9,066 nt of DNA, from the NCBI GenBank assembly GCA_016784945.1, contig JADHTP010000111.1, positions 1-9,066 on the forward strand, written 5' to 3'. This DNA comes from Deltaproteobacteria bacterium (lineage in GTDB: Bacteria; Myxococcota_A; UBA9042; DTJE01). Shown piece after piece: positions 1-6,210 of this stretch. The notes below the pieces were generated by a model. It made no database searches, had not been told where the DNA came from, and saw nothing but the letters and a program-made list of their open reading frames with translations. Within the stretch, counting starts at the first letter, position 1. Each line of letters begins with the position of its first letter. Position numbers and translations under genes: made by a program.

Positions 1-337
1 TCTGGCCGCCCCCTACGTGGATCCCAGGGCCAACGAGACGATCATCCTGAACGCGGCGAAGATGGTGGACTATGCCCGTCGGGGGGCACACGGTGTGATC
101 AACGCGATCTCGTTCCACTGCATGCTGGGTACGGTGTCCGCCTCCATGACCGAACGGATCCGCCGGGACCACGGCCGGATCCCGATCCTCAACCTGGTCT
201 ATTCCGGGAAGGAGGCCGCGGAGACCCGTACGAAGATCGAGACCTTCGCCCACCAGGTCAAGGCCTTCGCCCGACAAGGCAAGGCGACTCCCGAACCTCG
301 CCCGAAGCTCCCGTCCCGGTGGAAGTGGCCGACATGA
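1..337 (+). CDS. Acyl-CoA dehydratase activase-related protein (2-hydroxyglutaryl-CoA dehydratase family), C-terminal fragment
   Basis: The reading frame is open from base 2, so the gene starts left of the window and only about 111 C-terminal residues are visible, ending at TGA 335-337. The segment ANETIILNAAKMVDYARRG, followed by GVINAISFHCMLGTVS and IPILNLVYSGKE, matches the C-terminal part of the large CoA-substrate-specific activase-related proteins (DUF2229/BadF-BcrA-HgdC-associated, HgdB-like). In these, a Cys in a CxxGT context lies in a fold shared with dehydratase subunits that bind an iron-sulfur cluster. Known members accompany ATP-driven electron activation for 2-hydroxyacyl-CoA dehydration or benzoyl-CoA-type reduction, or are orphan proteins of unknown substrate. 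The last 20 residues are Pro/Lys/Arg-rich and look like a disordered tail. The gene converges on the lipoprotein gene 42 bases away, and I see no clear hairpin terminator in that gap. Family assignment is fairly confident; the substrate cannot be told from this fragment. Confidence 0.7.
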   Translation, partial: LAAPYVDPRANETIILNAAKMVDYARRGAHGVINAISFHCMLGTVSASMTERIRRDHGRIPILNLVYSGKEAAETRTKIETFAHQVKAFARQGKATPEPRPKLPSRWKWPT

Positions 338-379
338 CGAGGCGGGACTCCTGGTGACGATGAATCCGGTGGGTCGGGC

Positions 380-2017
380 TTACATGTTCTCGGCGATGAA
401 CCCGTAGTACCGGCCCATCCAGTAGGCCAGGAGATAGTCACCCGGTTGGTGGATCTGCAGGGGATCGGCCGTGCAGTCCTTCCGTTCGTAGGGGCTCTTC
501 CAGAAGAAGAACGTCGCCGTGCACCGCTGGGCCGCAGGGATGGGAAACTGAGCCATGGAAGCACCCAGCCTGCTATCGCAGAAGTGTGGATAGAGCGAGG
601 TGTTCTCGATGGTCAGGACCTCCTGTGTCGCCGGAAACTGCCCCAGTGTGCAGATGGCGTCCCTGACGGCGGTAGGGACGGGACCGTCGCCGTCGGGATC
701 CGGGTCATTGTGGGCCGCCCATGCGAAGTTGTACCAGGAGTTGTGCAGGCCTGCCGCCGCCTTGGGGTTGTCCGCTACCATGACCTCGTCCCGTAACGCC
801 GCCTCGAGCAGAGGCCGTAACTCGGGGTCGTGTTCGAACATCAGAAGGCCCTGAAAGGCCGCAACCGCCATGGACACGTTGTTGAAGTTGGTCTTGCACC
901 CGTCGTCGCCGATGTACAGGAACGTCATGTCGAAGTAGTCGGTGAAGGGCGTGGGGGTCTGGAGGTCCCATGGGAGACACGCCTTCTCGCCGCTTTTCTG
1001 CAGCAGGCAATTGTCATAGAAGCCTTCCAGGTCGCTGCGACCGCTGGCTTCGATGGCCATGCGGATCCAGCTGAGGCTTTCCGCGGCCAGGAAGCCGGGG
1101 GTGCCGGCCAGGGACATGGGATACAGCAGGCCGTGTTCCGTGATGCGCCCGTCCCAATCCACGAAGGTCAGGTCGTTGTCCATGAGATGAACGCCCACCT
1201 GTTCGATGAGTTGACGGGTCGTCTGCTGGACCTCTGCGTCGTCCACCAGCTTCATGATGGTGCCGAGGGCCAGCATGTGCCCGGCATACTCGTCCTGCGA
1301 GACGTTGTCCAGCCAGCACCAGCCGGCAAATTCGTCCAGTCCGCAGTGGCTGGTCCCGGTCCAGTCCATGGTCTGGTTGTCGATCACCCAGACGCAGCCG
1401 TCCTTGCGGATCTGCACCCACTTGTTATCGTCCTTTTCCACGTCGACCACGTAGTCGTCTTCGTTCTCGGTGCAGGCAATCCCCTCGACTCCCGGGGGGA
1501 TGAACTGACGGGTGAACACGCCCGGAACGCCGGTGATCGCCATCCGGGTCTTCTCGCCTTCGAGGAGCAGCTTGATCGTGGCCAGGGCGTCCGGCGATTG
1601 CGTCACTCCATAACGGAACGCCTGGGATGCCAGATAGAGCCCGCTCCAGAGCCCGTCGTTTTCGCCGGTGTGGAACCGTTCCACGTCCTGCCAGGTCGCC
1701 TGGTCGAGGGGCACAGAAGGCTCGAAGCAGGGGCCTGCAACACCTCCCGGACAGTCCACCTCGACCTTTTTCAGGGTGACGTCGGTGATCCACTTGAGGT
1801 CCGGATGGATGTGGACCCGCACGGCCAGGTCGTCGTACGTCTGCGCCTTTCTGGCCAGAGTCTCGGTGGTTGCCAGGGGATCGTCCGGGCACGCCCATTG
1901 CATCGTCTGGCTGTCAGGCGTTCCGGAATCGGTCTGCAGATCAGTCCCGGACTGCGTGGTACCGGAACAGCCTGGCATCAGCACCCATGCCAGCAGGCAA
2001 ACGGTGGTCCTTCTCAT
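380..2017 (-). CDS. Predicted exported lipoprotein, Cys-rich, six-hairpin (alpha/alpha) barrel-like, function unknown
   Basis: The protein is 545 residues from the ATG at 2015-2017. I chose this start because MRRTTVCLLAWVLMPGC is a short type II signal peptide with a lipobox-like MPGC (lipidated Cys17). A possible GTG start 26 codons upstream (2095) would put a charged non-signal segment in front and would overlap the -35 box of the predicted promoter. After the lipid Cys comes a low-complexity Ser/Thr/Gly/Gln/Asp linker. The body contains a segment with NDGLWSGLYLASQAFRYGV, then a Gly-rich turn and VPGVFTRQFIPP. This pattern recalls exported (alpha/alpha)6-barrel proteins related to glycoside hydrolases and lyases. 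Later segments with a WYNFAWAAH motif and an Asp-rich DPDPDGDG loop, possibly calcium-binding, support a secreted enzyme-like fold. More than ten Cys are spread through the mature part, which fits disulfides outside the cytoplasm. I do not recognise a characterised family or catalytic pair, so no reaction is assigned. The gene is monocistronic and convergent with the activase-related gene. Confidence 0.72.
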   Translation of the reverse strand: MRRTTVCLLAWVLMPGCSGTTQSGTDLQTDSGTPDSQTMQWACPDDPLATTETLARKAQTYDDLAVRVHIHPDLKWITDVTLKKVEVDCPGGVAGPCFEPSVPLDQATWQDVERFHTGENDGLWSGLYLASQAFRYGVTQSPDALATIKLLLEGEKTRMAITGVPGVFTRQFIPPGVEGIACTENEDDYVVDVEKDDNKWVQIRKDGCVWVIDNQTMDWTGTSHCGLDEFAGWCWLDNVSQDEYAGHMLALGTIMKLVDDAEVQQTTRQLIEQVGVHLMDNDLTFVDWDGRITEHGLLYPMSLAGTPGFLAAESLSWIRMAIEASGRSDLEGFYDNCLLQKSGEKACLPWDLQTPTPFTDYFDMTFLYIGDDGCKTNFNNVSMAVAAFQGLLMFEHDPELRPLLEAALRDEVMVADNPKAAAGLHNSWYNFAWAAHNDPDPDGDGPVPTAVRDAICTLGQFPATQEVLTIENTSLYPHFCDSRLGASMAQFPIPAAQRCTATFFFWKSPYERKDCTADPLQIHQPGDYLLAYWMGRYYGFIAENM

Positions 2018-2231
2018 CTTCTGCACCCCCGAGTGTGAGGATCTGCGATTGCTTCTCGCCGAGCGGAGTATCCGCTGAAACCTCCCGACGGTCAAACACC
2101 CCGGGAAACAGTCCGATCCAGGAGACTCGCAACCACATCCATGCCGGGAGTGTAACCTACATTTCGCACATTCGGTAATCGGTTTTTCGGAATTGCTGAA
2201 TCTGGATAGTTCAGCGATAACAGTCGGTTGG
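2018..2231. other. Intergenic stretch of lower GC between the lipoprotein gene and the remnant cluster
   Basis: This stretch holds the lipoprotein leader and predicted promoter at its left end. Its right part is clearly poorer in GC than the coding regions: 45 of the 100 bases at 2141-2240 are G or C. I find no coding sequence, RNA gene or clear hairpin in it. The composition change coincides with the start of the gene remnants to the right and may mark foreign or decayed DNA. Confidence 0.5.
2067..2095 (-). promoter_or_regulatory. Predicted sigma70-type promoter of the lipoprotein gene
   Basis: Read on the minus strand, TTGACC (2095-2090, 5 of 6 to consensus) is followed after exactly 17 bases by GATACT (2072-2067, 4 of 6). 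Transcription would start near 2060 and leave a leader of about 43 bases before the ATG at 2017. The position agrees with the signal-peptide start and argues against the upstream GTG. It is a pattern match only; GC-rich organisms often use weak promoters, so it could be chance. Confidence 0.4.
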
Positions 2232-2345
2232 CTACTTGTAGCTGATGGCTCTTACCTCCGCAAGCGCCATTAGAATCCGCTTTTCCTCCAGATCGATGGC
2301 GCGAAGCTGCTTCAAGTCCTCACGGAATTGCCGGTAGCGCCTACC

Positions 2346-2447
2346 TGCTCGAAGCATCCGAAGCGACATGCCTTGTTCAAGAGCGAGCTGGAGGTCGCTC
2401 CCGTGTACATCAAGAAGCCCCTGCGTGCGGTGGGCCTTATCCATGAG
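2346..2447 (+). pseudogene. Transposase remnant, C-terminal scrap (IS1634-like DDE family)
   Basis: In the plus frame this stretch reads KHPKRHALFKSELEVAPVY, then IKKPLRAVGLIHE. This resembles the conserved C-terminal block of IS1634-like transposases, where a KHQPxLEKRH motif precedes an LKS...VAPVxLKKPxR segment ahead of a hydrophobic helix. The Glu of KHQP-x-LEKRH is missing because of a small deletion (KHP-KRH). The following hydrophobic helix is gone and the upstream frame is interrupted by a stop near 2271. No full element, inverted repeats or target duplication can be seen. It is a dead fragment, about 34 residues against several hundred in the complete enzyme. The match is from memory of the family motif and is moderate. 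Confidence 0.5.
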
Positions 2448-2534
2448 GATAACCGGACGTGGTGCGGGCGAGTAGTCCAGATACGGAGCGCCGAATCGAG
2501 CGACCCGGTCGTTGCAAAGCCCACGCCGGAGCCG

Positions 2535-2885
2535 ACCTTTGAGCCTTCCGGTCCCGTGGACCATCCCCCGGCCTGGGCCAGTCCCTCGTCAGTGGAATCC
2601 CTGGGCCGGGCGAAGGAGGAGGTTCGACTGGGCGAGCCAATGGCCGTTGGCGGCTATCTCGATGCAGTCCACCTGGGCAATGCGGTGCACGGATTTTTTG
2701 CCGCCGACCGGCCCGGCATGGACCGGAACGATCGTCTGGACATGGCCAAAGTGCTCCTGGTCCGCTGGGGTGTGACCGACGCCTTGAAAGCCGCGACCGA
2801 CAAGTCCGTCCTGGGGCTGTTCATCCACCTGCCTCTGATGGGCATGCTCTGCGAGATCACTACTTCCGAGATTGAAGCGGATTGA
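2535..2885 (+). pseudogene. UvrD/AddA-type helicase-nuclease remnant
   Basis: The plus frame reads PAWASPSSVESLGRAKEEV, then a stretch with LGNAVHGFFAADRPGMDRND, and KVLLVRWGVTDAL. This is the signature of the region just before the C-terminal PD-(D/E)XK nuclease domain in long UvrD-like ATP-dependent helicase-nucleases, where a GxAVHxFxAAD helix follows an SPSS motif. About 90 residues match, out of proteins that are normally around 1000 long. All helicase motifs are missing, and so is the complete nuclease core. The final residues up to the stop at 2883-2885 (with ITTSEIEAD) might be a decayed nuclease edge, but I cannot be sure. No ribosome binding site or start belongs to it. The same open frame runs back into the transposase scrap, so the two may have been joined by an insertion or deletion event. 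Confidence 0.5.
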
Positions 2886-3108
2886 CCGGAGTAAAGTCCA
2901 CGTAGTCCAGAATCTGGTGGAAGCCGTCCGTCAGTGTGATGTCCGGTAGGATCTCCGATTTTCCTCCCAGCGCCTCTCTCTGCCGGGCCAGGTCCTCGTC
3001 CGTCCAGCAGGTGACCCGTACCAGCCGATCCCAGCACGCCGGGTCATAGGACTTGCCGTGTCGGGCCCAGGCCGTCAGGACACCCGCATCCTTCCCCATG
3101 AGCATGTC
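2860..3108 (-). pseudogene. HAD-superfamily hydrolase remnant, C-terminal part
   Basis: The minus frame reads DMLMGKDAGVLTAWARHGK, then LVRVTCWTDEDLARQ and a C-terminal ITLTDGFHQILDYVDF. This is the end of a HAD phosphatase, beginning at the second Asp of motif IV (D-x-x-x-G...AGV) and covering the last beta-alpha units. Motifs I (DxDGT), II and III are absent, and the same frame meets a stop near 3166, so no full-length gene can be present. It overlaps the end of the helicase remnant tail-to-tail by about 26 bases. An ATG at 3103-3105 exists, but a protein of 81 residues without the nucleophile Asp could not be an active phosphatase. The family call is good; it is most likely a pseudogene. 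Confidence 0.6.
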
Positions 3109-3327
3109 CCTCCGCGCGGCACGACGCCGGCGTTGGGAGTTGACCGGATAGGCATGGAACTTTCATCCACGGAAAACCCTCCGGGTCAGGGTATGGGAGT
3201 CTGGGGAGATGTCGTTGGAGGTAGGTGTTTTTTCGACCCGGCGACTGAACGCAACCAGGGGCTCTGAATGCGGGCGCGGGGATGCGGCGCGCCTGAATCC
3301 ATAGTCCGCAGCTACAAAGGTGCCCGG
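3109..3327. other. Non-coding stretch downstream of glgC
   Basis: These 219 bases lie between the glgC stop and the HAD remnant. They show no convincing open frame on either strand, no RNA gene and no clear rho-independent terminator for glgC. A run of six T at 3229-3234 has no strong stem beside it. It may be decayed sequence belonging to the adjacent remnant cluster. Confidence 0.4.
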
Positions 3328-4590
3328 TCAGACCACGGACTGGCCGTCGGGGACGTCGGTTGGGAAGGCCTCTTCGTCCAGACCGGTGCCAACGAGGACG
3401 TTGGCGCCAATGGTTCTGCCCGCAGGGAAACGGGTTCCCTTGCCAACCACGGTGATGCCTCCGGACAGGTGGGAAGGGAAGTCCACGTTGGCCCCGTCCG
3501 TCACGTCCGGGCGGCAGAGGCGGGTCCTGTTGCCCACCACCACGTCCTTGTCCAGGATGGCGCGCTGCACCCGGGCTCCCTCGCCGATGACGCAGTCGTG
3601 CATGACCACGCTGCCCTGGACCACGGCGCCGGGCATCACCTGGACGCCGGGCGACAGGACGCTGTCCTTCACTGTGCCCTGGATGCGGCACCCGCGGGAC
3701 ACCAGGGAATTGGACACCCGGGCCTCGCCGTCGATGGTGACCGGGGGATGGAAGACCTGGCCGCGTCCCTCGAGGTTCGTCCGCACCCGCCAGCGGTCCA
3801 GGTCCAGGCCGCTGTGTGAGTCCAGGGCGTCCATGTTGGCCGCCCAGTAGGAATCCAGGGTCCCCACGTCGCGCCAGTAGCCCTGGAAGCGATGGGCATA
3901 CACCCGTCGACGTTCCAGCATGTCCGGGATCACGTGGGCGCCGAAGTCGTAGCGGCCCTCGGGACAGTGTCGGCGGACCTCGTCCACCAGTGTGGAATAC
4001 CGAAACAGGTACACGCCCATGTTGGCCAGGTTGCTGACCCGCTCGGGCGATTTTTCAACGAAGCGCGTGACCTCCCCCTGGCCGGCGGTCACCATGACAC
4101 CGAAACGGGACGTGTCCTCCCATGGGACCTCCAGGGCGGCCATGGTGAGGTCGGCCCGCGTGGACACATGCTGCTCCAGCATCTCGTCGTAACGCATGTG
4201 GTAGATGTGATCGCCGGACAGCACCAGCACGTGGTCGGGTTGCAGGTTGTCCAGAAAACGCAGGTTCTGGAACACCGCGTCCGCCGTGCCCTTGTACCAG
4301 TCGGAACCGCCGTGGCCGATGTGGGGCGGCAGCACCTTCAGGCGGGAGGCCCGCCCCGACAGGTCCCAGGACTCGCCGTCGCCCAGGTGCTCCATGAGGG
4401 ACGTGGGCCGGTACTGGGTCATGACGCCCACGTGCCGGATCCCCGACTGCATCACGTTGGTCAGGGTGAAGTCGATGATCCGGAAGAGCCCTGCGAAGGG
4501 CACCGCCGGTTTGGCCCTTTTCGCGGCGATTAGGTTGAGCCGGGACCCCTTTCCGCCGGCCAGGAGCATGGCGACCACGCGATGACTCAT
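3328..4590 (-). CDS. glgC: Glucose-1-phosphate adenylyltransferase (ADP-glucose pyrophosphorylase), catalytic
   Basis: This cytoplasmic enzyme makes ADP-glucose and pyrophosphate from ATP and glucose-1-phosphate, the committed step of bacterial glycogen synthesis. The 420 residues are close to the usual length (E. coli GlgC 431). Residues 10-18 form the nucleotide-binding loop LAGGKGSRL with the catalytic Arg17. Residues 25-31, RAKPAVP, carry the conserved Lys27. DWYKGTADAV spans 97-106. SGDHIYHM at 125-132 holds the metal-binding Asp127. FVEK at 177-180 holds the glucose-1-phosphate-binding Lys180, and YWRDVGT at 238-244 holds the second metal Asp241. From about residue 285 the protein becomes the left-handed beta-helix typical of the family. 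The gene is second in an operon; its ATG overlaps the stop of the upstream GlgC-like gene as ATGA, and it has a strong ribosome binding site inside that gene. All catalytic positions I can check are intact. Confidence 0.93.
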   Translation of the reverse strand: MSHRVVAMLLAGGKGSRLNLIAAKRAKPAVPFAGLFRIIDFTLTNVMQSGIRHVGVMTQYRPTSLMEHLGDGESWDLSGRASRLKVLPPHIGHGGSDWYKGTADAVFQNLRFLDNLQPDHVLVLSGDHIYHMRYDEMLEQHVSTRADLTMAALEVPWEDTSRFGVMVTAGQGEVTRFVEKSPERVSNLANMGVYLFRYSTLVDEVRRHCPEGRYDFGAHVIPDMLERRRVYAHRFQGYWRDVGTLDSYWAANMDALDSHSGLDLDRWRVRTNLEGRGQVFHPPVTIDGEARVSNSLVSRGCRIQGTVKDSVLSPGVQVMPGAVVQGSVVMHDCVIGEGARVQRAILDKDVVVGNRTRLCRPDVTDGANVDFPSHLSGGITVVGKGTRFPAGRTIGANVLVGTGLDEEAFPTDVPDGQSVV

Positions 4591-5798
4591 GGGGACGTCC
4601 CTCCCCGGTCAATGGTGGTTCCATCGGGCACGTCGGCCCTCGATGCCACCACGGCGCCCTGGTTCACACGGACCCCGGCGCCCAGGCGCGCGAACTTGCC
4701 CATGGACACCAGTTCGTCCCCACCTTCCAGGCGTGCGTCTTCTCCGATCGTCCCCCGCTTGTCCACCACTGCGCGGCTCACCCGGGCGCCCTTTCTCACC
4801 ACGGTCCCGTTGAGCAGGACCGAGTCTTCCACCCGGGCGCCCTTCTCCACGGTGACCCGCCCGAACAGCACGCTGGACCGGACCCGGCCGGCCACGTGAC
4901 ACCCGGGCGCGATCCTCGACCGCTTCACGTCTGCGGACGGGGCAAAAAAGGCCGCCTGGGCGTCACCCAGGCCCTGTTCCTCCAGCTGGGTGCGTACGTG
5001 GTCCATGGGGACGCTCACGCCGTCGGGCTCCAGGAGCCGCATGTGCAGGTCGTGCCAGGCCGCCAGGGGCCTCACGTACTCCCAGCCCCCTTCGAACACG
5101 TGGCCGAACACCCGGTCTTCGGCCACCATCCTGGGGATCACCTCGTCGTACAGGTGAAAGGTCCGGCCCGTGGCCGCGTTTTCCGCGAGCCGGGCCAGAA
5201 GCGCACCGGTGCGGAACACGTAGATGGTCAGGGATGCCAGGTCGCTCTTCGGGTCGTCGGGCTTTTCCTGGTAGTCGGTGACCCGGTTGTCGTCGCCCAG
5301 CACGCCTACGCCGTACCGGCTGGGTCGACCGCAGTCCATTCGCTTGAACACCATGGTCAAATCCGCATTCCTGCGGCGGTGCCCCTCTATGATGGGTCCG
5401 TAGTCCATCCGGTACACGTGGTCACCGGACAGGACCATGACTTCGCTGGGTGCGTATCGTTCGATGTAGTGCAGGTTCTGGTACACGGCGTCCGCGGTGC
5501 CCCGGTACCAGTCCAGTGCCCCCGTCCCCTGGAAGGGCGGCAGAAACGCCAATTCCCGGGTGCGGCCGTTGTAATCCCAGGGCCGGCCGATCCCCACGTG
5601 ATCCATGAGGGAAGAAGGCCGGTACTGGGACAGTATCCCCACCCGCCGCGCCCCGGACTCGGACAGGTTGGTGAGCAGGAAGTCCACCACCCTGAACAGA
5701 CCACCCACGGGCACGGCAGCCATGCTCCGATGGGCGGTCAGGACCCCCATGGAATCCACTTGCCCCCCGGCCAGCACCATGGTCAATACATCCTTCAT
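4587..5798 (-). CDS. GlgC-like protein lacking catalytic residues, probable regulatory subunit (GlgD-like role)
   Basis: The 403 residues align with ADP-glucose pyrophosphorylase throughout. Shared blocks are VLAGG at 8-12, AVPVGGLFRVVDF at 28-40, DWYRGTADAVYQNL at 96-109, SGDHVYRMDY at 124-133, an EKP at 178-180 and a C-terminal left-handed beta-helix from about 270. Three key positions have changed. The GxGxRL loop reads GQVDSMG, so the catalytic Arg is gone. The RAKPAVP motif reads RSMAAVP, with Met26 for Lys. YWRDVGT reads GWEYVRP, with Tyr241 for the metal Asp. Loss at the first two sites parallels the non-catalytic large subunit of potato AGPase and Firmicutes GlgD. I infer a regulatory partner of the GlgC encoded just downstream. 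Asp126 and Lys179 remain, so sugar-phosphate or effector binding may survive. GAGG lies shortly before the ATG. It could alternatively bind another sugar-1-phosphate, or be an enzyme with altered chemistry. Confidence 0.85.
   Translation of the reverse strand: MKDVLTMVLAGGQVDSMGVLTAHRSMAAVPVGGLFRVVDFLLTNLSESGARRVGILSQYRPSSLMDHVGIGRPWDYNGRTRELAFLPPFQGTGALDWYRGTADAVYQNLHYIERYAPSEVMVLSGDHVYRMDYGPIIEGHRRRNADLTMVFKRMDCGRPSRYGVGVLGDDNRVTDYQEKPDDPKSDLASLTIYVFRTGALLARLAENAATGRTFHLYDEVIPRMVAEDRVFGHVFEGGWEYVRPLAAWHDLHMRLLEPDGVSVPMDHVRTQLEEQGLGDAQAAFFAPSADVKRSRIAPGCHVAGRVRSSVLFGRVTVEKGARVEDSVLLNGTVVRKGARVSRAVVDKRGTIGEDARLEGGDELVSMGKFARLGAGVRVNQGAVVASRADVPDGTTIDRGGTSP
4599..4606 (-). promoter_or_regulatory. 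Ribosome binding site of glgC
   Basis: On the minus strand GGGGAGGG lies eight bases before the glgC ATG (4588-4590), inside the end of the preceding GlgC-like gene. With the ATGA overlap this fits coupled but efficient re-initiation, giving similar amounts of the two proteins. Confidence 0.7.
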
Positions 5799-5887
5799 GG
5801 TCCTCGGATGATATCAAAGACCGTGAAATAGCGCCCGTGCAACCGAAGTAACGGTGGGATGAGCCCCCAGTGAATGGTCCGGAAGAC

Positions 5888-6186
5888 ATGGAAGACTACG
5901 ATCTCCTGAAGACCATGCAGAGCTTCGGGGGCCCGGACCTGGTGAAGGCCATCACCGGAGAGCCCGACCGGGTGCCCGGACCGATGGCCTGGCCGTGGCC
6001 GAGCAGATCCGCGCGGCCGTGGAAGAAGGGGCCTTCGAGATCAACGATGTCACTGTGCAGCCCACCATCTCCATCGGCCTGTCGTCCTGCCCGTAGGACG
6101 GCACCACCGCCGCGGAACTGGTCCGCGCCGCGAACGCTGTGCTCTACCGGGCCAAGGCCGCCGGTCGCAACTGCGTATCCGAATAG
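5888..6186 (+). pseudogene. Diguanylate cyclase (GGDEF) remnant with internal deletion and nonsense codon
   Basis: From 5983 the plus frame reads DGLAVAEQIRAAVEEGAFE, then VTVQPTISIGLSSCP, a TAG stop at 6094-6096, and DGTTAAELVRAANAVLYRAK with AAGRNCVSE up to TAG 6184-6186. This is the C-terminal third of a GGDEF domain, including the ISIG strand and the A(D/N)xxLYxAKxxGRN helix. The GGDEF active-site motif itself is missing. In front, in a different frame, an ATG at 5888 with GGAAG five bases upstream starts MEDYDLLKTMQSFGGPDLVK, which looks like a genuine N-terminus of unknown family. The two parts are out of frame, so a deletion or fusion around 5970-5983 removed the middle. The nonsense codon could derive from GAG or AAG by one substitution. 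No cyclase activity is possible. Confidence 0.7.
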
Positions 6187-6210
6187 TTCCTTCGATTCAG
6201 TCGCCGGGCT

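Noticed and set aside
338..379. Bidirectional terminator between the two convergent genes
   Set aside because: The 42-base gap has no stem with a following T run.
830..2038. Long plus-strand open frame opposite the lipoprotein gene (402 codons)
   Set aside because: Its His/Val/Gly-rich product has no family motif, and the minus strand encodes a signal peptide and conserved-looking motifs over the same bases. It is the antisense shadow common in GC-rich DNA.
2232..2345. Minus-strand stretch ending YRQFREDLKQLRAIDLEE...ISYK, stop at 2232
   Set aside because: It reads like a natural C-terminus and could be another gene remnant, but I recognise no family, and to the right it runs antisense to the transposase scrap. 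Too little to call.
4896..5831. Plus-strand open frame of 311 codons opposite the GlgC-like gene
   Set aside because: The minus strand is clearly the GlgC family; the plus product is His/Gly/Val-rich without recognisable domains.
5799..5887. Possible promoter for the glg operon in the divergent gap
   Set aside because: On the minus strand TTGCAC and TTTGAT are 18 bases apart, but both boxes are weak matches, so no promoter was called.
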